Below are positions 17,693 through 25,208 of a stretch of DNA of 39,229 nt, in pieces (the stretch's first letter is position 1; every line of letters begins with the position of its first letter). The stretch is from Porphyromonadaceae bacterium (GTDB lineage Bacteria > Bacteroidota > Bacteroidia > Bacteroidales > UBA12481), in assembly GCA_007280905.1 (NCBI GenBank), contig QYQM01000065.1, positions 1 to 39,229 on the forward strand, written 5' to 3'. The translations under genes and the position numbers were made by a program. The notes beneath the pieces were generated by a model that saw only the letters and a list, made by a program, of their open reading frames with translations, did no database searches and was not told where the DNA came from.

Positions 17693-18268
17693 ATGGAACC
17701 GCTGCAAGGAACCCGGATATGCCTCAGGGCAATTGAACCCGGAGATGAGGAAATCTTATTCAAGTGGGAAAACGATCAGAAATTCTGGCAGGTAAGCAAT
17801 ACTCTTACCCCATTTTCACGACATATGCTCCGGCAATATCTTGATCATGCCCATCTCGATATATTCCAGGCCAGACAGCTTCGACTGGTTATTGAGGCTA
17901 AAGATTCGGATAAGCCGGTTGGACTGATCGACCTGTTCGATTTTGACCCCCACAATCAGCGGGCCGGTATCGGTATCCTGATAGGCGAATCAGTTGAATG
18001 GGGTAAAGGATATGCCAAAGATGCGCTCAAAATCCTGCTTAAATATGTATTTACGGTTCTTCTCCTCAATCAAGTGTATTGTTCAATAGATGAATCCAAT
18101 ACAGCCAGTCTGAACCTTTTTAAAAATGCAGGATTCCGCATCACCGGCATCAAAGAAAAATGGAATAGGAGCTTCACGGGCTGGTCCAATGAATGGTTCC
18201 TTCAAATCACTTCCGACGATTGGTCGGCCATCGACCGAAACGAAGGTATTTCCTTGAGAAATGAATAA
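17693..18268 (+). CDS. GNAT family N-acetyltransferase (RimJ/SpeG-like)
   Basis: 191 residues. The acetyl-CoA-binding motif A appears as WGKGYAKDALKILL (about 103-116), preceded by the beta4 strand RAGIGILIGE and followed by NTASLNLFKNAGFR (about 137-150), the usual GNAT motif B. The N terminus LRAIEPGDEEILFKWEND fits the RimJ/RimL/SpeG acetyltransferase_3 group, acting on protein N termini, polyamines or small amines. Substrate is unknown. It starts 5 nt after the fusion gene stop. The final 67 nt overlap the convergent nuclease-like gene. Confidence 0.88.
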   Translation: MEPLQGTRICLRAIEPGDEEILFKWENDQKFWQVSNTLTPFSRHMLRQYLDHAHLDIFQARQLRLVIEAKDSDKPVGLIDLFDFDPHNQRAGIGILIGESVEWGKGYAKDALKILLKYVFTVLLLNQVYCSIDESNTASLNLFKNAGFRITGIKEKWNRSFTGWSNEWFLQITSDDWSAIDRNEGISLRNE

Positions 18269-18675
18269 GTGGCTGTCCGAGGATCCATCTGGATACAAAA
18301 ATGGCTCAACCCATTGGTAACAAGCAGTATATCTACCCCCAGCACCATGTTGTACCGGGCAATCTGATCAAAGGTTTTTTGGTTTAGCACAATGTCCGGA
18401 GCCTTGCATTCCACCAGAATTATGGGTTGGCCCAGCCGGTTATAAACAACGATATCACACCTCCTGGTTAATGTATTATGAGTGATTTTATGTTCGAAAA
18501 GAAGCAGGCTTTCCGGATAGTCCAGTGCTTCGCATAAATAACGTGCAAAGTTCTGGCGAACCCACTCTTCAGGAGTAAGCAAGTACCAATCCCGGCGAAA
18601 AACATCAAAAATCCACTCTCGCTCTCCCCGGAATTTTATATTGAAGGAATAAGTTGGTAAATTTAACGGCTGCAT
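18202..18675 (-). CDS. Stand-alone HsdR N-terminal-type (PD-(D/E)XK) nuclease domain protein
   Basis: 157 residues from the ATG at 18675; an in-frame ATG at 18687 would add 4 residues. It matches the type I restriction enzyme R-subunit N-terminal domain (HSDR_N_2). The PD-(D/E)XK core is intact: D74 (RRCDIVVYN), then E89 and K91 (ILVECKAP), and the helix QIARYN at 104-109 supplies the usual QxxxY. No motor domain, HsdM or HsdS is present, so it is not a working type I system by itself. In Bacteroidota such a gene is commonly next to holA, as here, suggesting a housekeeping DNA-metabolism role, which is inference. The 3' end overlaps the GNAT gene by 67 nt. Confidence 0.85.
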   Translation of the reverse strand: MQPLNLPTYSFNIKFRGEREWIFDVFRRDWYLLTPEEWVRQNFARYLCEALDYPESLLLFEHKITHNTLTRRCDIVVYNRLGQPIILVECKAPDIVLNQKTFDQIARYNMVLGVDILLVTNGLSHFCIQMDPRTATYSFLKEIPSFRSMADQSSEVI

Positions 18676-18724
18676 GTCTATGCACATTCGGCGTAAAGAT
18701 ACTGATGACTGGCAAATTCACTGC

Positions 18725-19492
18725 ATGAAAACCAAACAGGAAATTGTTGAAAACTGGCTTCCCAGATATACCGGACGAAAGTTGGAAGATTTCACTCAAT
18801 ATATTGTACTGACCAATTTTAACCAGTACGTTGAATCTTTCGCACAGATGAACAATGTTGACATGATCCGCGATGTTAATATGCCCAATGCCAGTGCCGG
18901 TGGAATAACCATAATCAATTTCGGGATGGGTTCGGCCAATGCGGCCACCATTATGGATCTTCTAAGTGCCATTCATCCTGAAGCTTGTCTGTTTCTTGGT
19001 AAGTGCGGCGGGCTGAAAAAGAAAAATAATGTAGGTGATCTCATCCTCCCGATTGCCGCAATCCGCAGCGAAGGTACCTCAAATGATTATCTGCCGCCTG
19101 AGGTTCCCGCCCTCCCGGCTTTTATGCTCCAGCGCGCTGTTTCGACGGCTATCAGGGATTACGGGCGCGATTATTATACCGGTACGGTTTATACAACCAA
19201 CAAAAGGGTTTGGGAATATGACGACCGGTTTAAAAAATTCCTGGTCAAAACCCGCTCAATGGCCATCGACATGGAAACCGCAACCATCTTTATCGTTGGT
19301 TTTGATAATGAGATACCTTCAGGGGCACTTCTGCTCGTTTCAGATCAGCCGATGATTTCAACCGGAATCAAAACAGCCGAAAGCGACAGGGAAGTCACTT
19401 TGAAATATGTATCCGATCACCTGAATATCGGTTTACAGGCAATGCATGAGATCATTGGCCAGGGCCGGTCAGTCAAACATCTTAAATTTTAA
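18725..19492 (+). CDS. amn: AMP nucleosidase, short form
   Basis: 255 residues from the ATG at 18725. The start at 18674 was rejected: it adds a non-conserved leader and overlaps the divergent gene. The N terminus MKTKQEIVENWLPRYTG fits the Bacteroidota AMP nucleosidases. The PNP/UDP phosphorylase fold shows FGMGSANAA (about 66-74), LGKCGGL, SMAIDMETATIF (about 194-205) with the ribose-binding Met-Glu pair, and VSDQPM with the purine-contact Ser-Asp. It cleaves AMP to adenine and ribose 5-phosphate. It lacks the extra N-terminal regulatory domain of the 484-residue E. coli Amn. It is first in the amn-holA-rhomboid-aminotransferase run. Confidence 0.9.
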   Translation: MKTKQEIVENWLPRYTGRKLEDFTQYIVLTNFNQYVESFAQMNNVDMIRDVNMPNASAGGITIINFGMGSANAATIMDLLSAIHPEACLFLGKCGGLKKKNNVGDLILPIAAIRSEGTSNDYLPPEVPALPAFMLQRAVSTAIRDYGRDYYTGTVYTTNKRVWEYDDRFKKFLVKTRSMAIDMETATIFIVGFDNEIPSGALLLVSDQPMISTGIKTAESDREVTLKYVSDHLNIGLQAMHEIIGQGRSVKHLKF

Positions 19493-19506
19493 AAACCTCT
19501 TCATTT

Positions 19507-20508
19507 ATGACTTTTGAACAAATTATCTCCGATATTCAGAACCGTAAATTCTATCCGATTTACCTGCTAATGGGTGAGGAACCTTATTTTATCGATCAAA
19601 TCTCGGATCTGATACAAAATACGGTACTTGATGAAGGACAGAAAGCATTCAACCTTAGCATCATCTATGGCAAGGACCTGGAGGGGGCCCAGATCGACAA
19701 TACTGCGCGCCGGTTTCCAATGGGGGCCGAGTTTAACGTAATCATCGTTAAAGAAGCCCAAATGGTCCGGAAAATCGATGACCTTCAATATTTCGCTGCC
19801 AATCCGCTCCAATCAACTATCCTGGTGCTGTGTTACAAGTATGAGGTACTGGACAAGCGGAAAAAACTCTATAAATCGATCGATCAAAATGGTATTGTAT
19901 TAGCAACCAAGAAAATATATGAAGACCAGATGCCCAGGTGGATCGAGTCATACCTGAAACACAAAGGCTACCACATCGAACCGGGCGCTGCAATGATCCT
20001 CACGGAGTATCTGGGGAACGACCTGTCGAGAATTGCCGGTGAGATTGATAAATTGCTGATCCCACTTCCCCGGGGGCAGATGAAAATCACCCCTGAGCAT
20101 ATCGAGGAGAACAGCGGTATAAGCAAGGACTTTAACAGTTTTGAGTTGGTTAAAGCATTATCACGTAAGAACATACAGAAAGCCAACCGGATCATCAACT
20201 ACCTGGGTGAAAACCAGAAAAACAATCACATCTCTGTTACCATATCCACCCTCTTCTATTATTTTGCCAAGTTGCTCGCCTATCATTTCATAGATGATAA
20301 AAGCCCGCGTAATGTCACCGCGTCAATTGGCATCAATTCCTATTTCGTACCGGATTACCAGCAGGGAAGCCTGCATTATCCCAGGAAAAAAGTCATTCAG
20401 ATCATTTCACTCCTGCGCGAATATGATCTGAAATCCAAAGGATTTGGAAATATCTCAACTGATGAGGGTGAACTATTAAAAGAATTAATATTCAAGATAT
20501 TACATTAA
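19507..20508 (+). CDS. holA: DNA polymerase III subunit delta
   Basis: 333 residues, the clamp-loader wrench subunit. Typical features are the N-terminal IYLLMGEEPYFIDQISDLI (about 18-36) in place of a working Walker A, IIVKEAQMVRK (about 79-89), PRWIESYLKHKGYHIEPGAA (about 141-160), YLGNDLSRIAGEIDKL (about 165-180), and the C-terminal collar domain (from about 205). It opens the beta clamp for loading at the replication fork. It starts 14 nt after amn and ends 8 nt before the rhomboid gene. Confidence 0.93.
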   Translation: MTFEQIISDIQNRKFYPIYLLMGEEPYFIDQISDLIQNTVLDEGQKAFNLSIIYGKDLEGAQIDNTARRFPMGAEFNVIIVKEAQMVRKIDDLQYFAANPLQSTILVLCYKYEVLDKRKKLYKSIDQNGIVLATKKIYEDQMPRWIESYLKHKGYHIEPGAAMILTEYLGNDLSRIAGEIDKLLIPLPRGQMKITPEHIEENSGISKDFNSFELVKALSRKNIQKANRIINYLGENQKNNHISVTISTLFYYFAKLLAYHFIDDKSPRNVTASIGINSYFVPDYQQGSLHYPRKKVIQIISLLREYDLKSKGFGNISTDEGELLKELIFKILH

Positions 20509-20516
20509 ATCCAGCT

Positions 20517-21122
20517 ATGACCATTATCATCATATTGATCACTTCGGTTTTTTCTATCATTGCTTTCAGTCACCATAGCCTGATCTATAAATACCAATTC
20601 AATCCTTATCAGATTATCAAACGCCGGCAGTATGCCAGACTGATTCTCCACGCCTTTCTTCATGCCAATTGGACGCACCTGATTGTCAATATGCTGGTGC
20701 TGTATAGTTTCGGAACCGTCCTGGAACGCTCTTTTCAACAATTTTTTGGCATCAATTGGATTCCCTATTACCTTGTTCTCTATTTCGGTGCCATCCTGGT
20801 ATCACCATTATATGCACTGGTTAAGCATCGCAACGATTACTTACACAATGCGGTTGGCGCGTCAGGGGCAGTTTCCGCAGTTGTTTTTGCAGCTATTTTT
20901 TTTGATCCCTGGAACAAAATTTATTTTTTCGGAATGATACCTATGCCAGGGATTGTTTTTGCTGTTTTATACCTCATATATAGCGGGCTGATGAGCCATC
21001 GCAGCAAAGACAACATTGCACATGATACCCACTTCTTCGGGGCCATCTTCGGTTTTCTTTTTCCCATCCTGCTCAATCCTGATTTATTTTCCTTTTTCAT
21101 TCGTCAGCTCACACGCAGTTAA
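20517..21122 (+). CDS. Rhomboid family intramembrane serine protease
   Basis: 201 residues with about six transmembrane helices. The rhomboid signature is complete: HANWTHLIVNM (49-59, N58 in the HLxxN motif), the catalytic Ser at 116 in GASG, and H172 in HFFGAIFG of the last helix. It should cleave helical membrane substrates; none are identifiable here. The TAA stop at 21120-21122 is followed after 4 nt by the TTG start of the aminotransferase gene. Confidence 0.92.
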   Translation: MTIIIILITSVFSIIAFSHHSLIYKYQFNPYQIIKRRQYARLILHAFLHANWTHLIVNMLVLYSFGTVLERSFQQFFGINWIPYYLVLYFGAILVSPLYALVKHRNDYLHNAVGASGAVSAVVFAAIFFDPWNKIYFFGMIPMPGIVFAVLYLIYSGLMSHRSKDNIAHDTHFFGAIFGFLFPILLNPDLFSFFIRQLTRS

Positions 21123-21126
21123 CAGT

Positions 21127-22008
21127 TTGAAAAACAAATACATCCTATATAACCAGTCGGTAATTCCACGGGAATCCATGAATTTAAGCCCGGAAGAATG
21201 GTTTGAGGTTTCAGGGCAATGCATCCGGCAAAGCCTTTTTGCTTCCGGAAATCGTATCCCCTTTCTAAAGCCTTGGCTTGAATTACTTGGACAGCGGTTT
21301 GGTTCCATTGGCTGGCATCTTCCTGATGAATTCCGGTTACCCGAATTCAAAATACTGCTTGAAAAATTACTAAATAGAAATCGTCTGTTCAAAGGCAGCT
21401 GGATCCACCTGCTGATCATCCCGGTTTTCCCGTCAGCCGAACTGGATTGCAGCCCAGCCTTTAAATGCATCGGATTGACTGAAGAGATTGAATTTGACTA
21501 TTTTCCGCTGAATCAGAAAGGATTATCAATTGGTGTATCGGAAAAATACCATAATACCACCGATCCATTCTATAGTTCGATGGTGCGCAGTCTGCTGCGC
21601 AACCTCCTCATCCGTCAGGAAGCGGTTACCAACGGATGGGACGAAATTATCCTGACCGACCAGAGAGGGTTCCTGTCAGAAGCTTCTGAAAGCAATATCT
21701 TTTTAAGATTAAAAGATCAGATCATTACCCCTGCGCCGTCCAACAATTGCTTCCCCCGGATCATTACCGGGATCATAAAGGAACTGATCCCGCATACCGG
21801 CTATTCCGTTACCGTTAGCGAAAAGTTAAAGCCGCAGGATTTGATGAAAGCCGATGAGGTATTTCTAACCGACGACATCAATGGAATACGATGGGTACTT
21901 GGTTACGGGAAGAAAAGATTTTACCGGAAAATCTCCAATAGCCTGCATGAAGAGCTCACCGGCATGATCAGGACAACCGATCAGTTCCAGCCCGGGTTTT
22001 CAGGGTAA
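21127..22008 (+). CDS. Divergent class IV aminotransferase-like protein, TTG start
   Basis: 293 residues if started at the TTG at 21127. The only upstream in-frame ATG (21016) lies inside the rhomboid gene and adds 37 non-homologous residues, whereas MKNKYILYNQSVIPRES from the TTG matches the expected family start (NG..IP at the first strand). The fold type IV pattern is recognisable: FASGNRIPFLKPWLELL (38-54), DEIILTDQRGFLSEASESN (172-190) and PRIITGIIKEL (210-220), as in branched-chain aminotransferase and aminodeoxychorismate lyase. By hand alignment the PLP lysine should fall near 151-153, which reads SMV, with no lysine between 141 and 195. Activity is therefore doubtful. The last 28 nt overlap yqgE. 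Confidence 0.8.
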   Translation: MKNKYILYNQSVIPRESMNLSPEEWFEVSGQCIRQSLFASGNRIPFLKPWLELLGQRFGSIGWHLPDEFRLPEFKILLEKLLNRNRLFKGSWIHLLIIPVFPSAELDCSPAFKCIGLTEEIEFDYFPLNQKGLSIGVSEKYHNTTDPFYSSMVRSLLRNLLIRQEAVTNGWDEIILTDQRGFLSEASESNIFLRLKDQIITPAPSNNCFPRIITGIIKELIPHTGYSVTVSEKLKPQDLMKADEVFLTDDINGIRWVLGYGKKRFYRKISNSLHEELTGMIRTTDQFQPGFSG

Positions 22009-22571
22009 CGGGTCCACATCTGGTACCGCTCGTCCTCATGTTTGAGAATATTCTCCCACAGTTGGATATTAGAACCATGCATAACATCCAATCGGTCGAT
22101 GTTGGTGACCAGCCAGGAATTTTCCTCGATTTCCCTCGCCAGTTGACCCGGATGCCAGCTGGAATAACCCACGAAGAACCGGATTTGATATTCCTTTATC
22201 CAACCCTCGTTTATCCCTGCCTTGATCGCTTCAAGGTTGCCACCCCAGTATACCTGTTCCATGATCTCTTCGCAATCGGGGATCACGTGGCCAAGCGTAT
22301 GAATATAATGAATGGTATCGGTACGGACCGGACCGCCAATGGATATGAGGGAATTGATAGCAGGGAAGTCCTTGATGATTTCATCTACACTGAATTCAAT
22401 GGGATTATTCAAAACAAAACCCAGTGTTCCTTCGTTATTATGTTCAGTGAGCAGTACAACGGAACGCTTGAAATAGGAATCTTGCAAAAAAGGTTCGGCA
22501 ACCAGAACTCGTCCCTTGTTCGGCAAGATGCTATTGTGTTGAATCTTAAAAAAATCCAGATTCTCTTTCAT
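21981..22571 (-). CDS. YqgE/AlgH family protein
   Basis: 196 residues from the ATG at 22571 (MKENLDFFKIQ), which matches the family start better than the ATG at 22598. The DUF179/AlgH motifs are clear: GRVLVAEPFLQDSYFKRSVVL, GTLGFVLNNP, ISIGGPV, and FVGYSSWHPGQLAREIEENSW near 145-165. Despite the old AlgH name (alginate regulation), the molecular role is unknown. It is convergent with the aminotransferase (28-nt overlap) and divergent from the small Cys-rich membrane protein. Confidence 0.92.
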   Translation of the reverse strand: MKENLDFFKIQHNSILPNKGRVLVAEPFLQDSYFKRSVVLLTEHNNEGTLGFVLNNPIEFSVDEIIKDFPAINSLISIGGPVRTDTIHYIHTLGHVIPDCEEIMEQVYWGGNLEAIKAGINEGWIKEYQIRFFVGYSSWHPGQLAREIEENSWLVTNIDRLDVMHGSNIQLWENILKHEDERYQMWTRYPENPGWN

Positions 22572-22595
22572 GAATAACGAACAATGATACTCGAT

Positions 22596-22626
22596 CAAAT
22601 TAACGAAATTTATTACATTCGTCCAA
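22596..22626 (-). promoter_or_regulatory. Possible yqgE promoter
   Basis: On the minus strand TTG (22624-22626), 20 nt, then TTAATTTG (22596-22603), which matches the TAnnTTTG -7 box at 7 of 8 positions. Transcription would begin near 22588, leaving about 17 nt before the ATG at 22571. This also argues against the upstream ATG at 22598, which would sit inside the box. Confidence 0.35.
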
Positions 22627-22643
22627 TATCCAATTTTTATATT

Positions 22644-22910
22644 ATGCTTTTAACAGTCTTTTTAATTACTATAGTCCTTGTGGCTCTGGCATTTGCCGGG
22701 CTCGGGGTTAACATCCTGTTCCGGAAGAACGGAAAATTCCCACAAACCGAAGTGGGCAGTAATAAGAATATTAAAAATCTTGGGATCACCTGTACCAAGC
22801 AGGATGAAATGAAAATGTACCGTCAGGAAAGGAAATCCGGCACTCCGGCCACTCAACCGCCTATGCGGGATTGCGGTATCGGTTGCTCCTGTGTTTCTGA
22901 TGAATTCTGA
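22644..22910 (+). CDS. Small single-helix membrane protein with four cysteines, NqrM-like candidate
   Basis: 88 residues from the ATG at 22644; an upstream in-frame ATG at 22584 is possible but adds a polar leader ahead of the helix and runs into the yqgE promoter region. Residues 2-25 form one membrane helix, followed by FRKNGKFPQTEVGSNK. The cytoplasmic tail carries C50, C77, C81 and C83 (RDCGIGCSC). Layout (one helix plus four Cys) recalls NqrM, the factor that inserts the Fe centre in Na+-NQR, and the gene converges on apbE at the end of the nqr operon with a 58-nt overlap. It is not a clear sequence match to proteobacterial NqrM, so the role is inference. Confidence 0.7.
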   Translation: MLLTVFLITIVLVALAFAGLGVNILFRKNGKFPQTEVGSNKNIKNLGITCTKQDEMKMYRQERKSGTPATQPPMRDCGIGCSCVSDEF

Positions 22911-23896
22911 ATCATAGCCTGAACCCCGGGAGATTGCCAGGTTTTAAGCGAACCATCAGCGTCGCTGTATATAAAATATACTTGTATCCCTGGTATCTGA
23001 GTGTATAGCTGTTTGGCCTTCTCGAGTCCGATCACCATAAAAACAGTGGCATAGGCATCCGCGTAAATGCATTGATCAGTAAAAACTGTTGCCGATAAAA
23101 GGTTACTTCGTGCCGGATAACCGGTTTTCGGATCTATGGTATGTGAATATTTCACCCCATTCTCCTCATAAAATTTCCGGTAATTTCCTGATGTGGCTAC
23201 GGAAATGTGCTCCAGATGAAAAACCTGCTGAATCTCGCGTTCCAACGTATTTTCCAAAGGCTTGTCAACTCCCACGCGCCAGGCATTTCCTTCCCTGTTC
23301 TTGCCCAGACACCTTAATTCGCCCCCGATTTCCACAAGGTAATTTCTAACTCCCACTGAATCAAAATATTCCGATATAACATCAGCAACATAGCCTGGTG
23401 TTATAGCATTGGGGTCTATCATAATTCTCGGATCATCTTTAATCAGACGGTCACCATCGATGCGGATTTTATGATAACCCGTGAACTTCAATATACTGTC
23501 GATCTTGGCCGGAGTTACCTTCTCCCGCGCAGTAAAACCGAAACCCCAGGCATTTACGAGTGGCGCCACGGTCATGTCAAATGCTCCGCCCGACTGATCC
23601 GACACTTCCCGGCCCACCTCAAGAACCCGCTTGAGATCTTCATCGAGCCGGGCAGCAGGATCATTATGGTTGATTCTGGATAATGTCGAATTCGGATCGT
23701 AAGTCGACATCGAGATATTAATACGATCCAGGATCCCGGTTATTTCTTTTTCGAGCGTTACCGACGGTTTGTATTCATAGGTAATATGATAGGTTGATCC
23801 ATACACCGGACCCTCCTGAAAATGGTAGGTCCATTTGGTGGAACAAGCCGGCAGAAGAGCCAGCACTAAGACATAGATTAGGACTTTGCTTTGCAT
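22853..23896 (-). CDS. apbE: FAD:protein FMN transferase (ApbE), lipoprotein
   Basis: 347 residues from the ATG at 23896; the longer frame from 23941 would overlap nqrF by 20 nt and spoil the leader. The N terminus MQSKVLIYVLVLALLPAC is a lipoprotein signal with the modified Cys at 18. The ApbE fold shows YGSTYHITY, ISMSTYDPNSTLSRIN (about 72-87), GGAFDMTVAPLVNAWGFG (about 117-134), and YSHTIDPKTGYPA with the catalytic/metal region. It attaches FMN through a phosphodiester bond to Thr in NqrB and NqrC, both of which are in this operon. It follows nqrF by 25 nt. Confidence 0.95.
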   Translation of the reverse strand: MQSKVLIYVLVLALLPACSTKWTYHFQEGPVYGSTYHITYEYKPSVTLEKEITGILDRINISMSTYDPNSTLSRINHNDPAARLDEDLKRVLEVGREVSDQSGGAFDMTVAPLVNAWGFGFTAREKVTPAKIDSILKFTGYHKIRIDGDRLIKDDPRIMIDPNAITPGYVADVISEYFDSVGVRNYLVEIGGELRCLGKNREGNAWRVGVDKPLENTLEREIQQVFHLEHISVATSGNYRKFYEENGVKYSHTIDPKTGYPARSNLLSATVFTDQCIYADAYATVFMVIGLEKAKQLYTQIPGIQVYFIYSDADGSLKTWQSPGVQAMIQNSSETQEQPIPQSRIGG

Positions 23897-23921
23897 GATG
23901 CGAAGTTGACAACTCCAGTAT

Positions 23922-25190
23922 CTATCCTCCAAAATCATCAAATGCGATCATGTCGTCTGGTACACCCAGGTTGTACAATAATTTCAAAACGGCATCATTC
24001 ATCATCGGTGGTCCGCATAAATAGCATTCGATTTCCTCAGGTTCTTCCAGCTTACTCAGATATTGATCAAAGAGCACCTGGTGTATGAAACCGGTTAAAC
24101 CGGTCCAGTTATCCTCAGGTTTTGGCTCTGAGAGGGCAAGATTAAACGTGAAGTTCGGGAATTCCTTTTCAATTTGACGGAACTCGTCTTCATAAAAAAC
24201 TTCGCGTTTTGACCGTGCACCATACCAGTAGCTGACTTTCCGGTCGGTTTTTTCGGTTTTGAAGAGGTGAAAAATATGTGACCGCAGTGGTGCCATACCT
24301 GCACCCCCGCCTATAAAAATCATTTCGCGTTTGGTATTTTTAATATGGAATTCGCCGTAGGGACCTGACATCATCACCTTGTCGCCGGGTTTAAGCGAGA
24401 AGATATACGATGAACAAATACCGGGATTAACACGTGCAAAGCCGCAACGTGCTGAGTCCCAAGGTGGAGTTGCAATACGGATGTTGAGCATGATAATGTT
24501 GCCTTCTGCCGGGTAATTGGCCATACTATAGGCACGGAACGTCGGCTCCGGGTTTTTCATCTGCAGGTCCCACATTTTGAATTTATCCCATTCATCCCGA
24601 TATTCCTGTTCAATAAGAAAATCCTTGAAATTCACTGATATTTCCGGAACATCAATCTGAATATATCCGCCTGATTGGAACACCAGATTTTCGTCTGCCG
24701 GAAGTTTAACTTTAAACTCCCTGATAAAGGTGGCCACATTTCGGTTTGAAACGACCTCGCATTCCCATTTCTTGATACCCAGAACAGCTTCAGGAATCTT
24801 AATTTTCATGTCGTTACGAACCTTTACCTGGCAACCGAGCCTCCAGAAATGATGCTGTTCCCTTCTCGTAAAGAATCCGACCTCAGTTGACAAGATCTCG
24901 CCTCCTCCTTCCAGAACCTGGCACTTACACAAGCCGCATGTTCCCCCGCCCCCGCAGGCAGATGGCAGAAATACACCGTTGGAAGAAAGTGTGGACAAAA
25001 TATTAGTCCCGGGTTCGATCTCCAAAACCTTTTCCCCACTGTTGATATCGAGATGAACCAAACCTTCAGGGGTCAGCTTTTTCTTGGCATACAGTAAAAC
25101 TGCAACCATCAAAAGCATAATGACCAGAAAAACCGCAATGCTGATGGATACCAGAAAGCCTGTACCCGAGAGTGCTAAAAGCAATATCAT
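23922..25190 (-). CDS. nqrF: Na+-translocating NADH:quinone reductase subunit F
   Basis: 422 residues. An N-terminal membrane helix (about 10-33) precedes a plant-type [2Fe-2S] ferredoxin domain with C79, C85, C88 and C120 (ACGGGGTCGLCKC), an FAD domain (RAYSMANYP, about 214-222) and an NADH domain (IGGGAGMAPLRSHIFHL, about 292-308; ECYLCGPPMMNDA, about 389-401). It takes electrons from NADH into the complex. All redox ligands are present, so it should be functional. It lies 18 nt after nqrE. Confidence 0.97.
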   Translation of the reverse strand: MILLLALSGTGFLVSISIAVFLVIMLLMVAVLLYAKKKLTPEGLVHLDINSGEKVLEIEPGTNILSTLSSNGVFLPSACGGGGTCGLCKCQVLEGGGEILSTEVGFFTRREQHHFWRLGCQVKVRNDMKIKIPEAVLGIKKWECEVVSNRNVATFIREFKVKLPADENLVFQSGGYIQIDVPEISVNFKDFLIEQEYRDEWDKFKMWDLQMKNPEPTFRAYSMANYPAEGNIIMLNIRIATPPWDSARCGFARVNPGICSSYIFSLKPGDKVMMSGPYGEFHIKNTKREMIFIGGGAGMAPLRSHIFHLFKTEKTDRKVSYWYGARSKREVFYEDEFRQIEKEFPNFTFNLALSEPKPEDNWTGLTGFIHQVLFDQYLSKLEEPEEIECYLCGPPMMNDAVLKLLYNLGVPDDMIAFDDFGG

Positions 25191-25208
25191 GATAATCAGT
25201 TTATCAGT

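Noticed and set aside
18202-18675. A type I restriction-modification system
   Set aside because: Only the HsdR N-terminal nuclease fold is present; no motor, methylase or specificity gene lies within 20 kb either side in the window.
18674-18724. ATG start at 18674 for AMP nucleosidase
   Set aside because: Adds 17 non-conserved residues and overlaps the start of the divergent nuclease gene; ATG at 18725 matches the family.
21016-21126. ATG start at 21016 for the aminotransferase gene
   Set aside because: Would overlap the rhomboid gene by 107 nt and add 37 residues that do not fit the family.
22038-22577. 179-codon plus-strand frame opposite yqgE
   Set aside because: Mirror of a well-conserved gene; composition is unlike a protein family.
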